Part shown: positions 21,883 through 32,536 of the stretch, in pieces
Numbering within the stretch: position 1 is the stretch's first letter
Layout: each line of letters starts with the position of its first letter
Origin: Cryptomeria japonica
Taxonomy: Eukaryota > Streptophyta > Pinopsida > Cupressales > Cupressaceae
DNA length: 64,000 nucleotides
Direction of reading: 5' to 3'
Assembly (NCBI RefSeq): GCF_030272615.1
Contig: NC_081409.1
Span: 655,066,468-655,130,467 of the forward strand
Position numbers and translations under genes: made by a program
The notes under the pieces: generated by a model
Told to the model about the DNA's origin: nothing
What the model saw: the letters and a program-made list of their open reading frames with translations, nothing else
Databases searched by the model: none

Positions 21883-22977
21883 ATGGAAAATTTGATGAAG
21901 CAACTTGAAGCAACTCTCTCAGACTATGATACAGAAAAATTGAAAAATATCAAAGTAGAAGATGATTTAAGAGCAGCTCATGATATCATTCAGGCACTTC
22001 AAGAGAATCTTACTATTGCAAGAAACAAGAGAAGAGAACTTTGTGAAAAGATGCAGAATGAGAATGATGAAAAAGAATTACTAAATGATCAGATTAGCAA
22101 ACTAAAACTGGAGAACATGACAACAAAGAATGAGATACAGGATATGACTGTGAGATTTTGCAAGGAAATTGAAGATAGAAAGAAGAATGAGGAAGAATTG
22201 ACTAGAAGACTGAATGATGCTAAAAATACAAATACAAGACTTAGCTATGAAAATGACTTATTGAAGACAGATCTGATGCATACATAGAATGACTCAAATG
22301 AACTCATGAGACAGAAAGAAATCTTGGAAAGAGAATTGGGAACTGCAAATCAACACAAAGATAAATTAAAGAAAGGCTCAGAGGAACTTGGTGACTTGTT
22401 GAAGATTTAAAAACCTAATGGTGATACTTGTGGAATTAGCTTTGAAGTTGGTGAAAGCTCTAGTACTGCAAGCACTCAGGATCACAACAAACTGGTAAGA
22501 CAACCTAATGCTTATAAATTCAATGGCAAATGCTTTAATTGTAACAAGTATGGTCATAGAGAAAATCAATGTAGATCTAGGAATTATTAGAATATCAACA
22601 CACCCACTGGTCAATGTTCAAAATGCTACAAGGTTGGTCACAACTCTGAAAGTTGCAGAATGAATGTAAGATGTTATATTTGTGGAAGATTTGGACATCT
22701 ATCTAATCAATGCAGAACTCAAATCGGCATAGGCTATGGCAAAGCTATTCAGAAGAATAATGTAACTTGTTATGCATGTAACAAGATTGGGCATATTGCA
22801 AAATTCTGTAGAAGCAAAGGATCACTGGCAAAAAATAAAGGTGCTATCTTGAAAGGGAAAGAAAAAGTTGAAGAGGTAAAGTGGGAATTCTCAAAACAAT
22901 GGATTAGAAAAGCAGATCTAAATGTTGGGAATACTCCTCCACTGGTAGAATCAATTAACACCCCACTGGTAAAATAG
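21883..22977 (+). pseudogene. NA1 ORF1: coiled-coil Gag C-half with four CCHC zinc knuckles
   Basis: This is a single frame with three in-frame stops (22285, near 22408, near 22588). The ATG lies about 58 bp after the primer site, so the protein starts directly with the coil and there is no UBN2-type gag domain. Residues ~1-170 are a heptad-rich, highly charged coiled coil. Then come GISFEVGESSSTAST, similar to LGFEEGQSS of CopC, and four CX2CX4HX4C knuckles, all complete, at 22531-22572, 22615-22656, 22672-22713 and 22768-22809. The knuckles imply nucleic-acid binding and the coil multimerisation. I infer an RNA-packaging or particle-joining role. The tail is lysine-rich. Confidence 0.85.
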
Positions 22978-23343
22978 AGTATTACTGCACTGGTAGGATA
23001 GAATAGTACTCCATGGGCAAGAAGTTCTTCATCGAATTGAAGAAAGCTTCTTTGAGGGTTTGGCAAATCAAATGACACATGTGCTATTATCCCCTCGGTT
23101 AAAGATGAGAAGTTGAAAGATACTCATATACCGGCAGACATGTTAAGTTATTACTTAACCGACATAAATTTAATGTGGTAGATGGCAAATAAAGTTTATA
23201 AATTTGTTGTTTTGGCTCCATTTCACTTCACTGAGATTTCAAACCTACAAAGAGCGCGAAGATTCTGAGCTAAGGCATTCTGAGCAAAAGCAAGAACACT
23301 CCAAGCAATCATCCATCCTAAAGGCAATAAAAGGTATTTTATT
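22978..23343 (+). other. NA1 spacer between ORF1 and ORF2
   Basis: This 366-bp spacer has no supported coding sequence. A TATA-like TTTATAAATT lies at 23195, about 150 bp before the ORF2 start. NA2 has a stronger TATA in the matching spacer. It may be an internal promoter or a splice region. Confidence 0.4.
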
Positions 23344-26300
23344 ATGGCATCCACCTTTGCAATTGAATATGTAGCAAACCCTACTATTGTAGAAATTATA
23401 AAAAGACCTAGGCCCGTATTTCAGATAATTCCTGAAGTAGCAAAGAAAGATGATACTATAGGTGTTTTTTCTTAAATTCCTAAGGGATTTGTTTATGCTG
23501 AAGACCCAAGAATTTACATTCACTGCAACATTGAGGAACTAGGAGATGAAGAGATTAAGACAATGTTTAAAACTATGATATGTGATGAATCCGACAATAT
23601 AAAAGATGAACAGAAGATCATCGAAACCATAGGATTCACAGAGATCCTTAGCATTCCTGAATTTCCTAAGGATGTTATTAGGATAGTCTTAAGCAGGGTG
23701 CATGGACAATTTTTCTAGCTAGATGCAATCCACAAAATCACTAAGGAAGCTGTCAAAGCAGTGACAAGGTTACCCTCAACTGGTAAAAGGCTAGATAAAA
23801 CTAAGAAGGTATCCAATGACCTAGTTATAAACCTAACTGGTGCAACATCTGATAAGAGGTCTTTGAGAGTAAATGATGTAACAAACATAAATGTGAGATT
23901 TATTAGCATGATATTAGGGTATAAAGCTACTCATGCAAATAGACTTAATTCAATTTCAAGTTTATGCATTAAGAGTGCTTATGATATGGTCACAGATAAT
24001 GCAAAGATTGATGTATGTGAATGGTTAAAGGATGAATTAATTGACAACCTTGGACAAGAAAGGAACTTTCAGGTTTGGAAATCTACTAGTATGTCTGATG
24101 TTACATATAACCAAACAGGTTCTTGGTATAGGCTACAAAGAGCTTGGATATGATATACCGGTAGGTAAATAGCTAACTGAACTATTCAAGAATATGGGAG
24201 AAGATAAGGATCAGAATATCCAAGACTATTTCCAAGCACTTAAGGCCAAAATGAAAAAAAGAATCAGGTTATCACAAAAGATTGTCGACAAATATAAAGA
24301 TGAAATATGCTTTGTAATCAAGAAGGATGAGATATGGATGGAAGCAGTCATCCCTAGGACAGTTTGGGTAACAGAGATGGGCTATGAAACAGATGATCAT
24401 ATAATTGAAACATATGCCAAAGCACTTCTAGAAGCCCCTAAAGGACCTAAGGAAGAAGTATTTGGTAGTGCAGAAACTATTGAAAGCCAAATACAATCTA
24501 AGAAAAGAGTGAAAAAGGATGAGGCAGTAGTAAGAAGAGGTTGTAGAAAAGAAAAGGCCATCAAAGAAGATGTGTTAAAACAAACTAGCATAACAGAGGA
24601 TGAGTTAGCAGCTCTACAACCTGAAACTCACCTATCATCGGTAGGTACTTATTTGGAGAATGACATGCCTGCAACTTTCAAGAGAGTTGTAAGGAAAAGA
24701 GATCCCTCACCGGCAACCACACCCTCACCTAGGAGGACAAGACAAAAACAACAAGCAGTGAGATCTACGGTAAGAAAGGCTATACCAAAGAAAAACTTAA
24801 CACCAAAGAAGAAGAGGACAAACAAGGACTTGGCCCCTCTTGATATATTGTTGAATGAAATTACAGAGGAAGGAAAATTGAAGAATATAGAGAAAATATA
24901 TGACACTTTAACAATTGATGAAAAATAACAAGTTGAAAATAGTGTTATATTGCATATGGATATGTATAAGAAATTTTTGATGGAAGTAGTAAATAGTAGA
25001 ACTGGACAAGAAAATAAAGATTGAAAAATTACTTGTATATCCGGTAAATTCACCCAAAGAAATTGATGACCTAATTGCTCAAGCCAACTGGTTATTACTT
25101 TCTACTACACACCGACACATTGCTTTAATGGTAGGAAGAGTCAATGAGGTGACTGAAGAGACAGAGAATGGATGAGATATATTCCTAGTTGAAAAAGAAA
25201 AACAAGAAGAATACAGGAACCCCAAACCTATAAAAGTTTATCAGAAAGAAAGAGACAAGGGTAAAGGTAAAGTTGGTGGACCACCTAGTATTAAGGTTAA
25301 AGACAACTTACCCCCACCTCTTTTGATTAATCCACTGGTAGTACCAACAACAACAACAACTACAAAAGATCAACTGGCAGTTGAAAGTATGGATGTAGAG
25401 GATGGTAATCCTAATCTTGAAGTTTTATATACAGTAAATGTTGATGCACAAAAGATCAACATTATGGTAGACCAAGATTCAACTGAAATGGCTAGTGAGC
25501 CACCAGTAGCCAAACAGATTGATAACACTCAAAAGAAACTGGCAAATGATAACACAGGGGAACTGGTAGAAACTTAGATAGGGATAGAGCAACCAACTGG
25601 AATACCATTAGAGACACAAATAGAGCAAAAGGCTCTGGAACAACAATAGGAACATGAACAGAAGGAATTAGTGCCAACAACAACTAGAGAAGTAGAAAAA
25701 CCATTGCTTAAGGAAATGCAAACACAAACAGACCTACCAGAGGTCAATACAAGCTTGGTTACTTCCACTGGCGGTACTCAGAATGTTGGTTCATCATCAG
25801 GCTACAAATCAACTAATGTGACTAAGGTACTATTAGATTCAATTAAAAAGATAATAGATTGCAACTTACAAGCTTATAAGGCAATAGATGATACCATACA
25901 AATTTTGAAGGTAATTGCTCCTAACTGTAATATAGACGATAAAGATTCTTTAGGACAACTTGATACCTTGTGTAAATATATCACAGAAAACATTGAGAAA
26001 ATAAAGGAAGAAACACTAAAGGATAAAATGGAAATTGAGAGACAAAAATTCTTTGAAGATCAAATAAAGAAGTGTACAAGAAAATTTGACACACTTCTAC
26101 TGAAATTGTGTAATCTACTAAAAGAGTTCAAAACCTTGTATAGTGAAGTATGTAAGACAAATCTACTAACAGCTGATATAGATAAACAGATGAGAAAGGA
26201 ATAGGACCAAATAAATAGACTTGCAGATAGTTTTGTGAACTCACCTAATACACTATCAGTTTTTGAAAAATAGATAACAAATTTTGAGGATGAAATACTG

Positions 26301-26573
26301 AAGTTGGGAAGAGAAAAAGAGAGAATAGTGGATAAAGCAAAAAGTTTAAGGCTAAGATTAAGTCCAAGATTGGACTATCTAATATTTATGTGGAAGGAGA
26401 TATCTAAGGCACTTGTACAAGGTCAGAGGACACCAGCCAAACACTTGCAGCAACTCACCGGTACAAGCCAGAGGACAGAGACAACCATCAGAGATAGTAA
26501 AGAGTTTATGGAGAGTATAAACTTAATTTTGGCAGATTTATTTCAAATTGTAACTTCCCAGTTAAAAGGTTGA
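23344..26573 (+). pseudogene. NA1 ORF2: unknown protein, homologous to NA2 ORF2
   Basis: I do not recognise this family. The start ATGGCATCC (MAS) matches NA2. The N-terminal ~270 residues (frame of 23344-24153, with stops) include IYIHCNIEELGDEEIKT, IRIVLSRVHGQFF, HKITKEAVKAVTRLPSTGK and GYKATHANRLNSISSLC, each with an equivalent in NA2 at the same position. A frameshift near 24065 leads to a second domain (24194-24928: IVDKYKDEICFVIKKDEIWM, MGYETDDHIIETYA). Next is a basic, proline/serine tract, RRTRQKQQ...PKKNLTPKKKRTNK, with nuclear-localisation character. The last part (25323-26573) is an acidic, then coiled-coil, region in another frame. There is no catalytic motif, signal peptide or membrane segment. 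Confidence 0.6.
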
Positions 26574-26620
26574 AACTACAAAACTGTACTGACATATTGA
26601 CAAACTTTGTCATTGATGCC

Positions 26621-26780
26621 AAAGGGGGAGTAGAGGTATGAGAAAATTCAAATATCACAGGGATCACATGCTCAGGGGGAGCACACATTTTTGGTAACAT
26701 TTTTTGGACTCCACATTTTTTTTTGAATAACACTTTTGAAATTTCTCATGAGTGTTGCCATCAATGCCAAAGGGGGAGAT
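26621..26780 (+). other. NA1 polypurine tract and two upstream copies
   Basis: AAAGGGGGAG occurs at 26621, CAGGGGGAG at 26673, and the proximal AAAGGGGGAGAT at 26769-26780 touches the LTR. The first and last are preceded by CATTGATGCC and CATCAATGCC, the same motif in opposite senses. Confidence 0.85.
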
Positions 26781-27590
26781 TGTTGGCATATGAACACTCA
26801 ATGAGACATTGAAGGTGATTGAAGGTTTTGTCATTGATGGCAACCTTGCAATCCTATGGCACTAGCAAGGCATTACACGGACAAGTTAGTGCACCGGCAT
26901 CAACAGAACACACTTTGCACCGGCACTCACAATACTGACACCGACACAGAGAAAGGAAGTATATCGACACAGAGGCCGACAGGATTTTTGATATAATATA
27001 TTTTGTTTATTATTGTAAAAACTTTGTAAGATGACTTGATATAATTGTAAAATGACTTGTATATATAAGAAGTCATTGTAGGACATTTTGTAAGAAGAAG
27101 ATGTATGGGATGTAATATTATTAGGCAAACCTATTATGTGAAATATAGGTTAAAGGGTATATGTAAAGAACAAAGCAGCAACCGGTATTGAATCTGGCAT
27201 TGAAGATGATATTGTAAAGCAGTACAAGATATTGGATTTGTATAATCCACATTGTAAGTTAGTGAGACTTCCCATTGAGCAGTGAGCTCTAGGCAAGTGG
27301 CCTTCCTGCATGTGTAGGCCCCTATTCTAAGTAATATTCTCTTATTGGCTAGTGAGTGAATATTGTGGGTCACAAATCCCACCAAGGTTTTTCCCACACC
27401 GGGTTTCCTCTTTAAATCCTTGTGTTATGGTGTGCTTTTCATGTGGATGTTCTTGATTCTATTTATTACATTATTTATTGGATACTGGTACACTATTATA
27501 ATATGTTTTGCATGTTTTAAGTTAAGAAATTTTATACACCGGTTAGATACTGATTCACCCCCCCTCTCAGTATCTGTGGGATTCCTAACA
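26781..27590 (+). repeat. NA1 3' LTR
   Basis: Begins TGTTGGCATATG and ends ATTCCTAACA before GAAAG. Most differences from the 5' copy are C/T or G/A, many at CG sites such as CACCGG versus CACTAG or CATCGG. A few short indels occur. Confidence 0.93.
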
Positions 27591-28126
27591 GAAAGTTCAA
27601 GGCATTCAAGGCCTTAATAGAAAAAGAAACTGGTAAGAATCTTAAGTGCCTGAGATTTGATCGGGGTGGAGAGTTTACATCAAATGAGTTTGTGAGATAT
27701 TGTGATGAAAATGGAATAAAGAGGCAATTATCTGCTCCAAGGACACCATGACAAAATGGAATTGCAAAAAGGAGAAACAGAACTATTGTTGAAGCAGTAA
27801 GGACTATGTTGATACAGGGCGATGTACCTAAAATATTTTGGAGAGAAGAAGTCAGGACTATTGTATACACATTGAACTAGGTATTAGTGAAGAAAGGTAA
27901 TAATAAGACACCTTATGAGTTATGGTATGGCAAAAATCTTAATGTCAGTTATTTCAAAGTTTTTGGCAGTAGATGTTTTATAAAAAGAGATGAATATACT
28001 AGTAAATTTGACCCTAAAAGTGATGAAGGAACATTCCTTGGCTACTCTACTAAGAGAAAAGATTTCAAGTGTTTTAGCAAAAGGACAAAGAATATTGTAG
28101 AGTGTGAATGTAAAATTTGATGAGTT
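27591..28126 (+). pseudogene. pol: CopA integrase, second part
   Basis: This is the direct continuation of 21002: KFKAFKALIEKETGKNLKCL, then RFDRGGEFTSNEFVRYC with the second catalytic Asp and GGEF context, KRQLSAPRTP, a stop, QNGIAKRRNRTIVEAVRTM, and after another stop KKGNNKTPYELWYGKNLNVS and FLGYSTKRKDFKCF. The match to CopB residues on both sides of NA1 proves that NA1 split one integrase gene. Confidence 0.9.
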
Positions 28127-29096
28127 ACCTGATAAACTTGATGATACCAGCAAATTTGGTCCATCAGATGATGAACAAAAAGTTGTGATTATAAAATCAG
28201 AAGTGTAGAAAGATGTTGAGTAGAATAGTGCAGTAGAAGAAGCTCAATTGGTAGAAGATGAAGAACAAGAAGAGGTTGCTGCACCGCAACAAGTTATACC
28301 TGGGTATGTAAGGTTAAATCATTCTAAAGACTAGATAATAGGTGACAAGAATGTTGGAGTGTAGACTAGAAGAAAAAATAGAGAAAGCTTTTGTCTAATT
28401 TCCACAGTTGAACCAAAGACAGTGAGAGAAGCTCTTAAGGATGATGATTGATTAAAGACAATGAATGAAGAACTTGATCAGATTGAGAAAAAAAACACTT
28501 GGTCACTTATTCCTAGACTTGATGATAAAAATGTGATTGATACAAAGTGGGTATTTAGAAACAAGTTGAATGAAGAAGGAGAAGTTATTAGAAACAAGGC
28601 AAGAATAGTATACAAAGGGTATGAACAAGAAGAAGGTGAAGATTATGGAGAGACCTTAGCACCAGTTGCTAGGTTTGAAGGTTTTAGAATTTTACTTGCA
28701 TTTGCATCTTTTAAAGGTTTCAAAGTTTACCAAATGGATGTAAATTCAACATTTCTGAGTAGTATTCTTGAAGAAGAGTTGTATATTGAACAACCGGATG
28801 GGTTTGTATTGTTAGAAGATAAGGATATGGTATGAAAAATACATAAATCTTTATATGGATTAAAGCAAGCACCGAGGGCATGGTATGAAAGACTTCATAA
28901 ACATCTGATAAAGATAGGATTTCAGAGAACTAGTGGGGGCGGTAATATTTATTTGAAGACTGAAGGAGACAAGATGTTGATGACATCATATTTGGAGGAA
29001 ATGATGATATGTGTATGATTTTTGTAGATGAGATGAAGGAAGATTTTGAGATGTCTCTAATTGGCAAGATAAAAAATTTCATTGGTTTGTAGGTCC
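28127..29096 (+). pseudogene. pol: CopA reverse transcriptase, with frameshifts
   Basis: An acidic linker precedes LKTMNEELDQIEKKNTWSLIP, NVIDTKWVFRNKLNEEG, YGETLAPVARFEGFRILLA, VYQMDVNSTFLSSILEEELY (open 28461-28835), then HKSLYGLKQAPRAWYERLHK in the following frame. The polymerase active site near 28973 reads DVDDIIFGG in one frame, so the tyrosine is gone and a small deletion is likely. It ends at IKNFIGL, where the GGTCC duplication marks the CopC insertion. RNase H continues at 45399. Confidence 0.88.
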
Positions 29097-30703
29097 TGTT
29101 GAACACAGACTACCACTGAGAGGGGGGTTGAATCAGTGTTTCTTAGACTTTTTGACTTTCAAAGCAACTTCAGAATATTGGTTGTTATCTTAAGCACTAA
29201 ACAATCAAAATAGTAAATAAAAAAGAAACCAAAGAGATCAATCACACAAATGCATCCCACAACACCATATATATGAGGAAAACCCAATATGGAAAAAACT
29301 TCAGTGAGAAATGTTGCAAGAAACTACTACTCTAATCCATCCTCACAAGTAAAAAACTAAATTACAAAGATTTAGGGCATCAACCCAAGGAGCACCAACC
29401 CCTTCTGTTTTAGGGAACCAAACCAAGGAGCACCAACCCCTACACCAAGCTCCAACTTGGCGATGTATATATTGAAATATTATTTAGATATAGTTAAGAC
29501 TTCTTCTTGCAAATGAATTTTGCAACTCTTAATCAAATATCTTACTATCAGTTGACAGTATTTTCTCCTCCACTGGATCTCATACTACCTATTGTGATAT
29601 TACTCTCTTTGATTCTTGGCCTCTCTTGTCTCTCTCTCTCTCATAGCCTCACAACACACTGTGTCAAACTTGGATGTTGTCTAGCTCTACCACACCTTAC
29701 CAGTTTGCTTAATTGTTAGACATGCTACAATTATACCGGTATTCAATCACTTTTGGTTAAACCCTCTCACCAATTTACTTGCTCACTTACTTTGAAACTT
29801 CCTTAGAATAAATTCTAAGGAAAAATGATCCTTCATTGTACATAAGCTCTCTTCTCTCTTTTTCTTCTCTTCCAACCTCCCCTTTCTCTATTTCGAGTTC
29901 ATATATTTATCACCATGGTTTCCCGCCAAGAATGCATTCAAACTTCATCATGTTAGGTTTTCCTTTCCAGTCTTGATTTGCATCTCCTCTGATGCAATCT
30001 TCTTTTTAGAGATATGCTCATTATGACAACATTCAATCACCAACTGAACTTTGCATTCCAATGTGTGTTTTCTAAATCTAGATGTCCGCAACTCACTTTT
30101 CTTCTTTTCTCTGTCACTCGCCATTAATGGCTTTACTATTTCCTTCACCTAATAGGTATGAAGATCAAATATCCTTGCAAGATTAGTGTGATTGCTTTTC
30201 CACCTTGCCTTCCTTGAGCCACAATATTCTAGCATCCTCCATGACTGTGGGCTCCTCATTAAAGCTCACCTCCATGTAGATTTGTTTCATCGATGTACAC
30301 TCCACCGACCTATGCAATACCTTCACCTGACATCCAGCTATCATGATTGTCAACATCCTTATTTTCTTGGATTCCTATGTTGGTTTGACATACTTTGTCA
30401 ACCTGGGTTAACTACCGGTTTAGTCTATGCTACCGGTATGACCATCAAACCTCCTTTCTCTTCTGTTCACTAGTTGTTGTGTCTTCATGACATACAAACA
30501 ACAACCAACCTTCATCCTGGTTTATGCCTTATTGGTAAGCCTTCTTTTACCAGTAGATGACCCAAGTCATTTGTACGGGTAGCCTTCCTTCTATCTTCTC
30601 ACTCTCATGTGTATTGCCATCATATTGGTCACACCTTATTACTTACCGGTGACCTTACCAAACCGGTTGACATCAATGACAACTTAATGCCAAATTGCCA
30701 ACA
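29097..30703 (-). repeat. CopC 3' LTR
   Basis: On the minus strand it begins TGTTGGCAATTTGGC at 30703 and ends TGTGTTCAACA at 29097. It includes TTGTCATTGATGTCAACC near the start, and near the other end the reverse complement of the conserved TTTTTCC...GGGTTTTCC module (29275-29305) and pyrimidine block (29125). It contains no supported gene. It matches the split 5' LTR along its length. Confidence 0.9.
29385..29440 (-). repeat. Short 38-bp tandem duplication in the CopC 3' LTR
   Basis: CCAAGGAGCACCAACCCC occurs at 29385 and again at 29423. The 5' LTR has a rearranged version at about 36399-36448. This is a minor LTR repeat. Confidence 0.75.
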
Positions 30704-30815
30704 ATCTCCCCCTTTGGCAATGATGTCAACATATCACAACACTTCATACCAGTACAATCGATACATTTCTCCCCCTTTGACACAATGAAATAGGGTACGG
30801 TACACTCCCCCTTTG
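30704..30815 (-). other. CopC polypurine tract and two extra copies
   Basis: On the minus strand CCAAAGGGGGAGAT (30717-30704) touches the 3' LTR. CAAAGGGGGAGAA lies at 30779-30767 and CAAAGGGGGAGT at 30815-30804. The proximal tract is canonical. Confidence 0.87.
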
Positions 30816-30859
30816 ATCCATACCGAGCTCTCCCTGAGCCTCATAAATCCTTCCTAGAT

Positions 30860-31620
30860 AGATGACACAACCCCCAACTTCTGTCGGAGGTACTCAAAAG
30901 TCCTTACAGGTAATGGCTTGGTGAAGATGTCTGCTACTTGTTCTTTGGTAGGGACATAATCCATTCTCACCTCCTATCTTTCAACCTTCTCTTTGAGAAA
31001 ATGATACTTGATAGCAATATGCTTTGTTCTAGAATGCATCCACATATTCTTTTCTATGTTGATTGCACTCAAATTATCACACTAGATGAGAATAGGATCA
31101 GTGATGTCTACCTATATGTCTTTGAGGGTCTTCTTCATCCAAAGCACTTGAGATCAACATGTAGCAGCAAGAATGTATTTAGCTTCAATAGTGGATAGAG
31201 AGACCTGCTTCTTACTCATCAATGAGACCAATCAGTCACCAAGAAAGAATGCACCACTACTTGTGCTCTTCCGATCATCAATGCAGCCTGCCCAATTAGC
31301 ATCAGTGTATTCTTCCAAGATAAAATATCCTTTTTGGGGATACCACAGTCCATAACTGAGTGTTCCTTGTAGGTAGCTAAAAATTTGGCTAACTACATTC
31401 ATATGTGACTGCTTTGGTGTAGCTTTAAATCTAGCCACCATGCATATTGCCTGCACTACATTTGGTCTAGAAGCAATTAGATACAATAGACTGCCTATCA
31501 TGGATCTATACAAAGTCTGATCCACCACCGATGATTCATCATCCTTGCTCAATTTATTGCCGATCACCATGGGGGTACTTACTAGTTTACAATCCTCTAG
31601 TTGGAATTTCTTCAACATCT
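30860..31620 (-). pseudogene. pol: CopC RNase H
   Basis: A 128-residue open block (31618-31232) reads LKKFQLEDCKLVSTPMVIGN, YRSMIGSLLYLIASRPNVVQ, YLQGTLSYGLWYPQKGYFIL and YTDANWAGCIDDRKSTSSGA, the copia RNase H signature. After a stop it continues in degraded form with a LSTIEAKYI-like segment, CDNLSAI near 31070, and the VADIFTKPLP tail near 30900. It would remove RNA from the RNA/DNA hybrid during cDNA synthesis. Confidence 0.87.
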
Positions 31621-32383
31621 CCTTTGCATACTTGATTTGTGAGATAAAGATTCCCTTATCTTGGTGTAATATCTACAAACCAAGGAAGTATATTAATTCA
31701 CCAAGCATTGCCATCTCAAATTCTACGTGCATCTAATTAGCAAATTATTTGCAGAGGGTGTCCTTGTTGCCTCCAAAGATAATGTCATCTACATACACAA
31801 CCACTATGATCATGTGGTTCCCATCATTCTTTATGTACAAATTGTTGTCAACACTCCCATTTTTGAATCCCTTCTCCTTCAATTACTGATCTAATCTTGA
31901 ATACCATGCTCTAAAAGCTTGCTTAAGACCATACAGGGCCTTCTTCAATTAGCACACAAATATTTCATCATCATGCAACAGAAACCCTTCTGGTTGCTCC
32001 ATGTATACTTCTTCTAAATTTCCATTTAGGAAGGAAGATTTTACATCCATTTGATATACTTTATAACCCTTGTAGGTAGAGAAGGCTAGAAACATTCTAA
32101 TTGCTTCTAATCTAGCTACTGATGCAAATGTTTCTTCAAAGTCAATCCCCTCTACCTGAGAGTATCCTTTGCACTCTAGTCTAGCTTTATTCCTAACAAT
32201 CTTACCCTCTTCATTCATCTTATTTCGATTGATCCATTTTGTGCCAATGATGTTCTTGTCATCCGGTCTAGGGACTAACTCCCACATCTTGTTCTTCTCA
32301 ATCTTTTGTAGTTCTTCCATGGAATCCATACATTCTTGTCTTTTACTAGCCTCATTGAATGTTTTAGGTTCTACTTTAGTCAT
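31621..32383 (-). pseudogene. pol: CopC reverse transcriptase
   Basis: [56 protein letters not shown] and [20 protein letters not shown] are intact in the 144-residue block 32383-31949. After a stop come KKALYGLKQAFRAWYSRL and the catalytic VVYVDDIIFGGN. YVDD (31795-31784) is preserved. Two or three further stops precede the RNase H. The domain is in the usual copia position after integrase. Confidence 0.9.
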
Positions 32384-32536
32384 GAGGCAGAAGTTGACTT
32401 GTTCATCATTCTGGGCAAGTCTTCTTCTAGTCTACACACCAGCACTCTTAATTCCTATAATTTTCTCTTTTGGGTGATTCAACTGCACATACTGGTTGGG
32501 ATCCTTCTTGGATGCTTCTTCTGGTTCATTGTCTGA

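Larger units (their letters stand above)
21008..27590 (+). mobile_element. NA1: LTR element with partial gag and an unknown ORF, no pol
   Basis: It is flanked by GAAAG (21003-21007 and 27591-27595). LTRs are 804 and 810 bp, with TGTTGG...CTAACA ends, a perfect tRNA-Met primer site and a perfect polypurine tract. The 4.97-kb interior encodes a coiled-coil plus four-zinc-knuckle protein (21883-22977) and a second reading region (23344-26573). I find no protease, integrase, reverse transcriptase or RNase H motif in any frame. It shares this layout with NA2. I infer that it moved using proteins of a related copia element. Confidence 0.9.

Noticed and set aside
23344-26573. ORF2 of NA1/NA2 as an envelope protein
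   Set aside because: It has no signal peptide, convincing transmembrane anchor or cleavage site. Its basic tract and coils fit an intracellular protein better.
28461-28835. The reverse transcriptase block at 28461 as the pol of NA1
   Set aside because: It lies outside NA1 (right of the GAAAG duplication) and is collinear with the CopA integrase on both sides.
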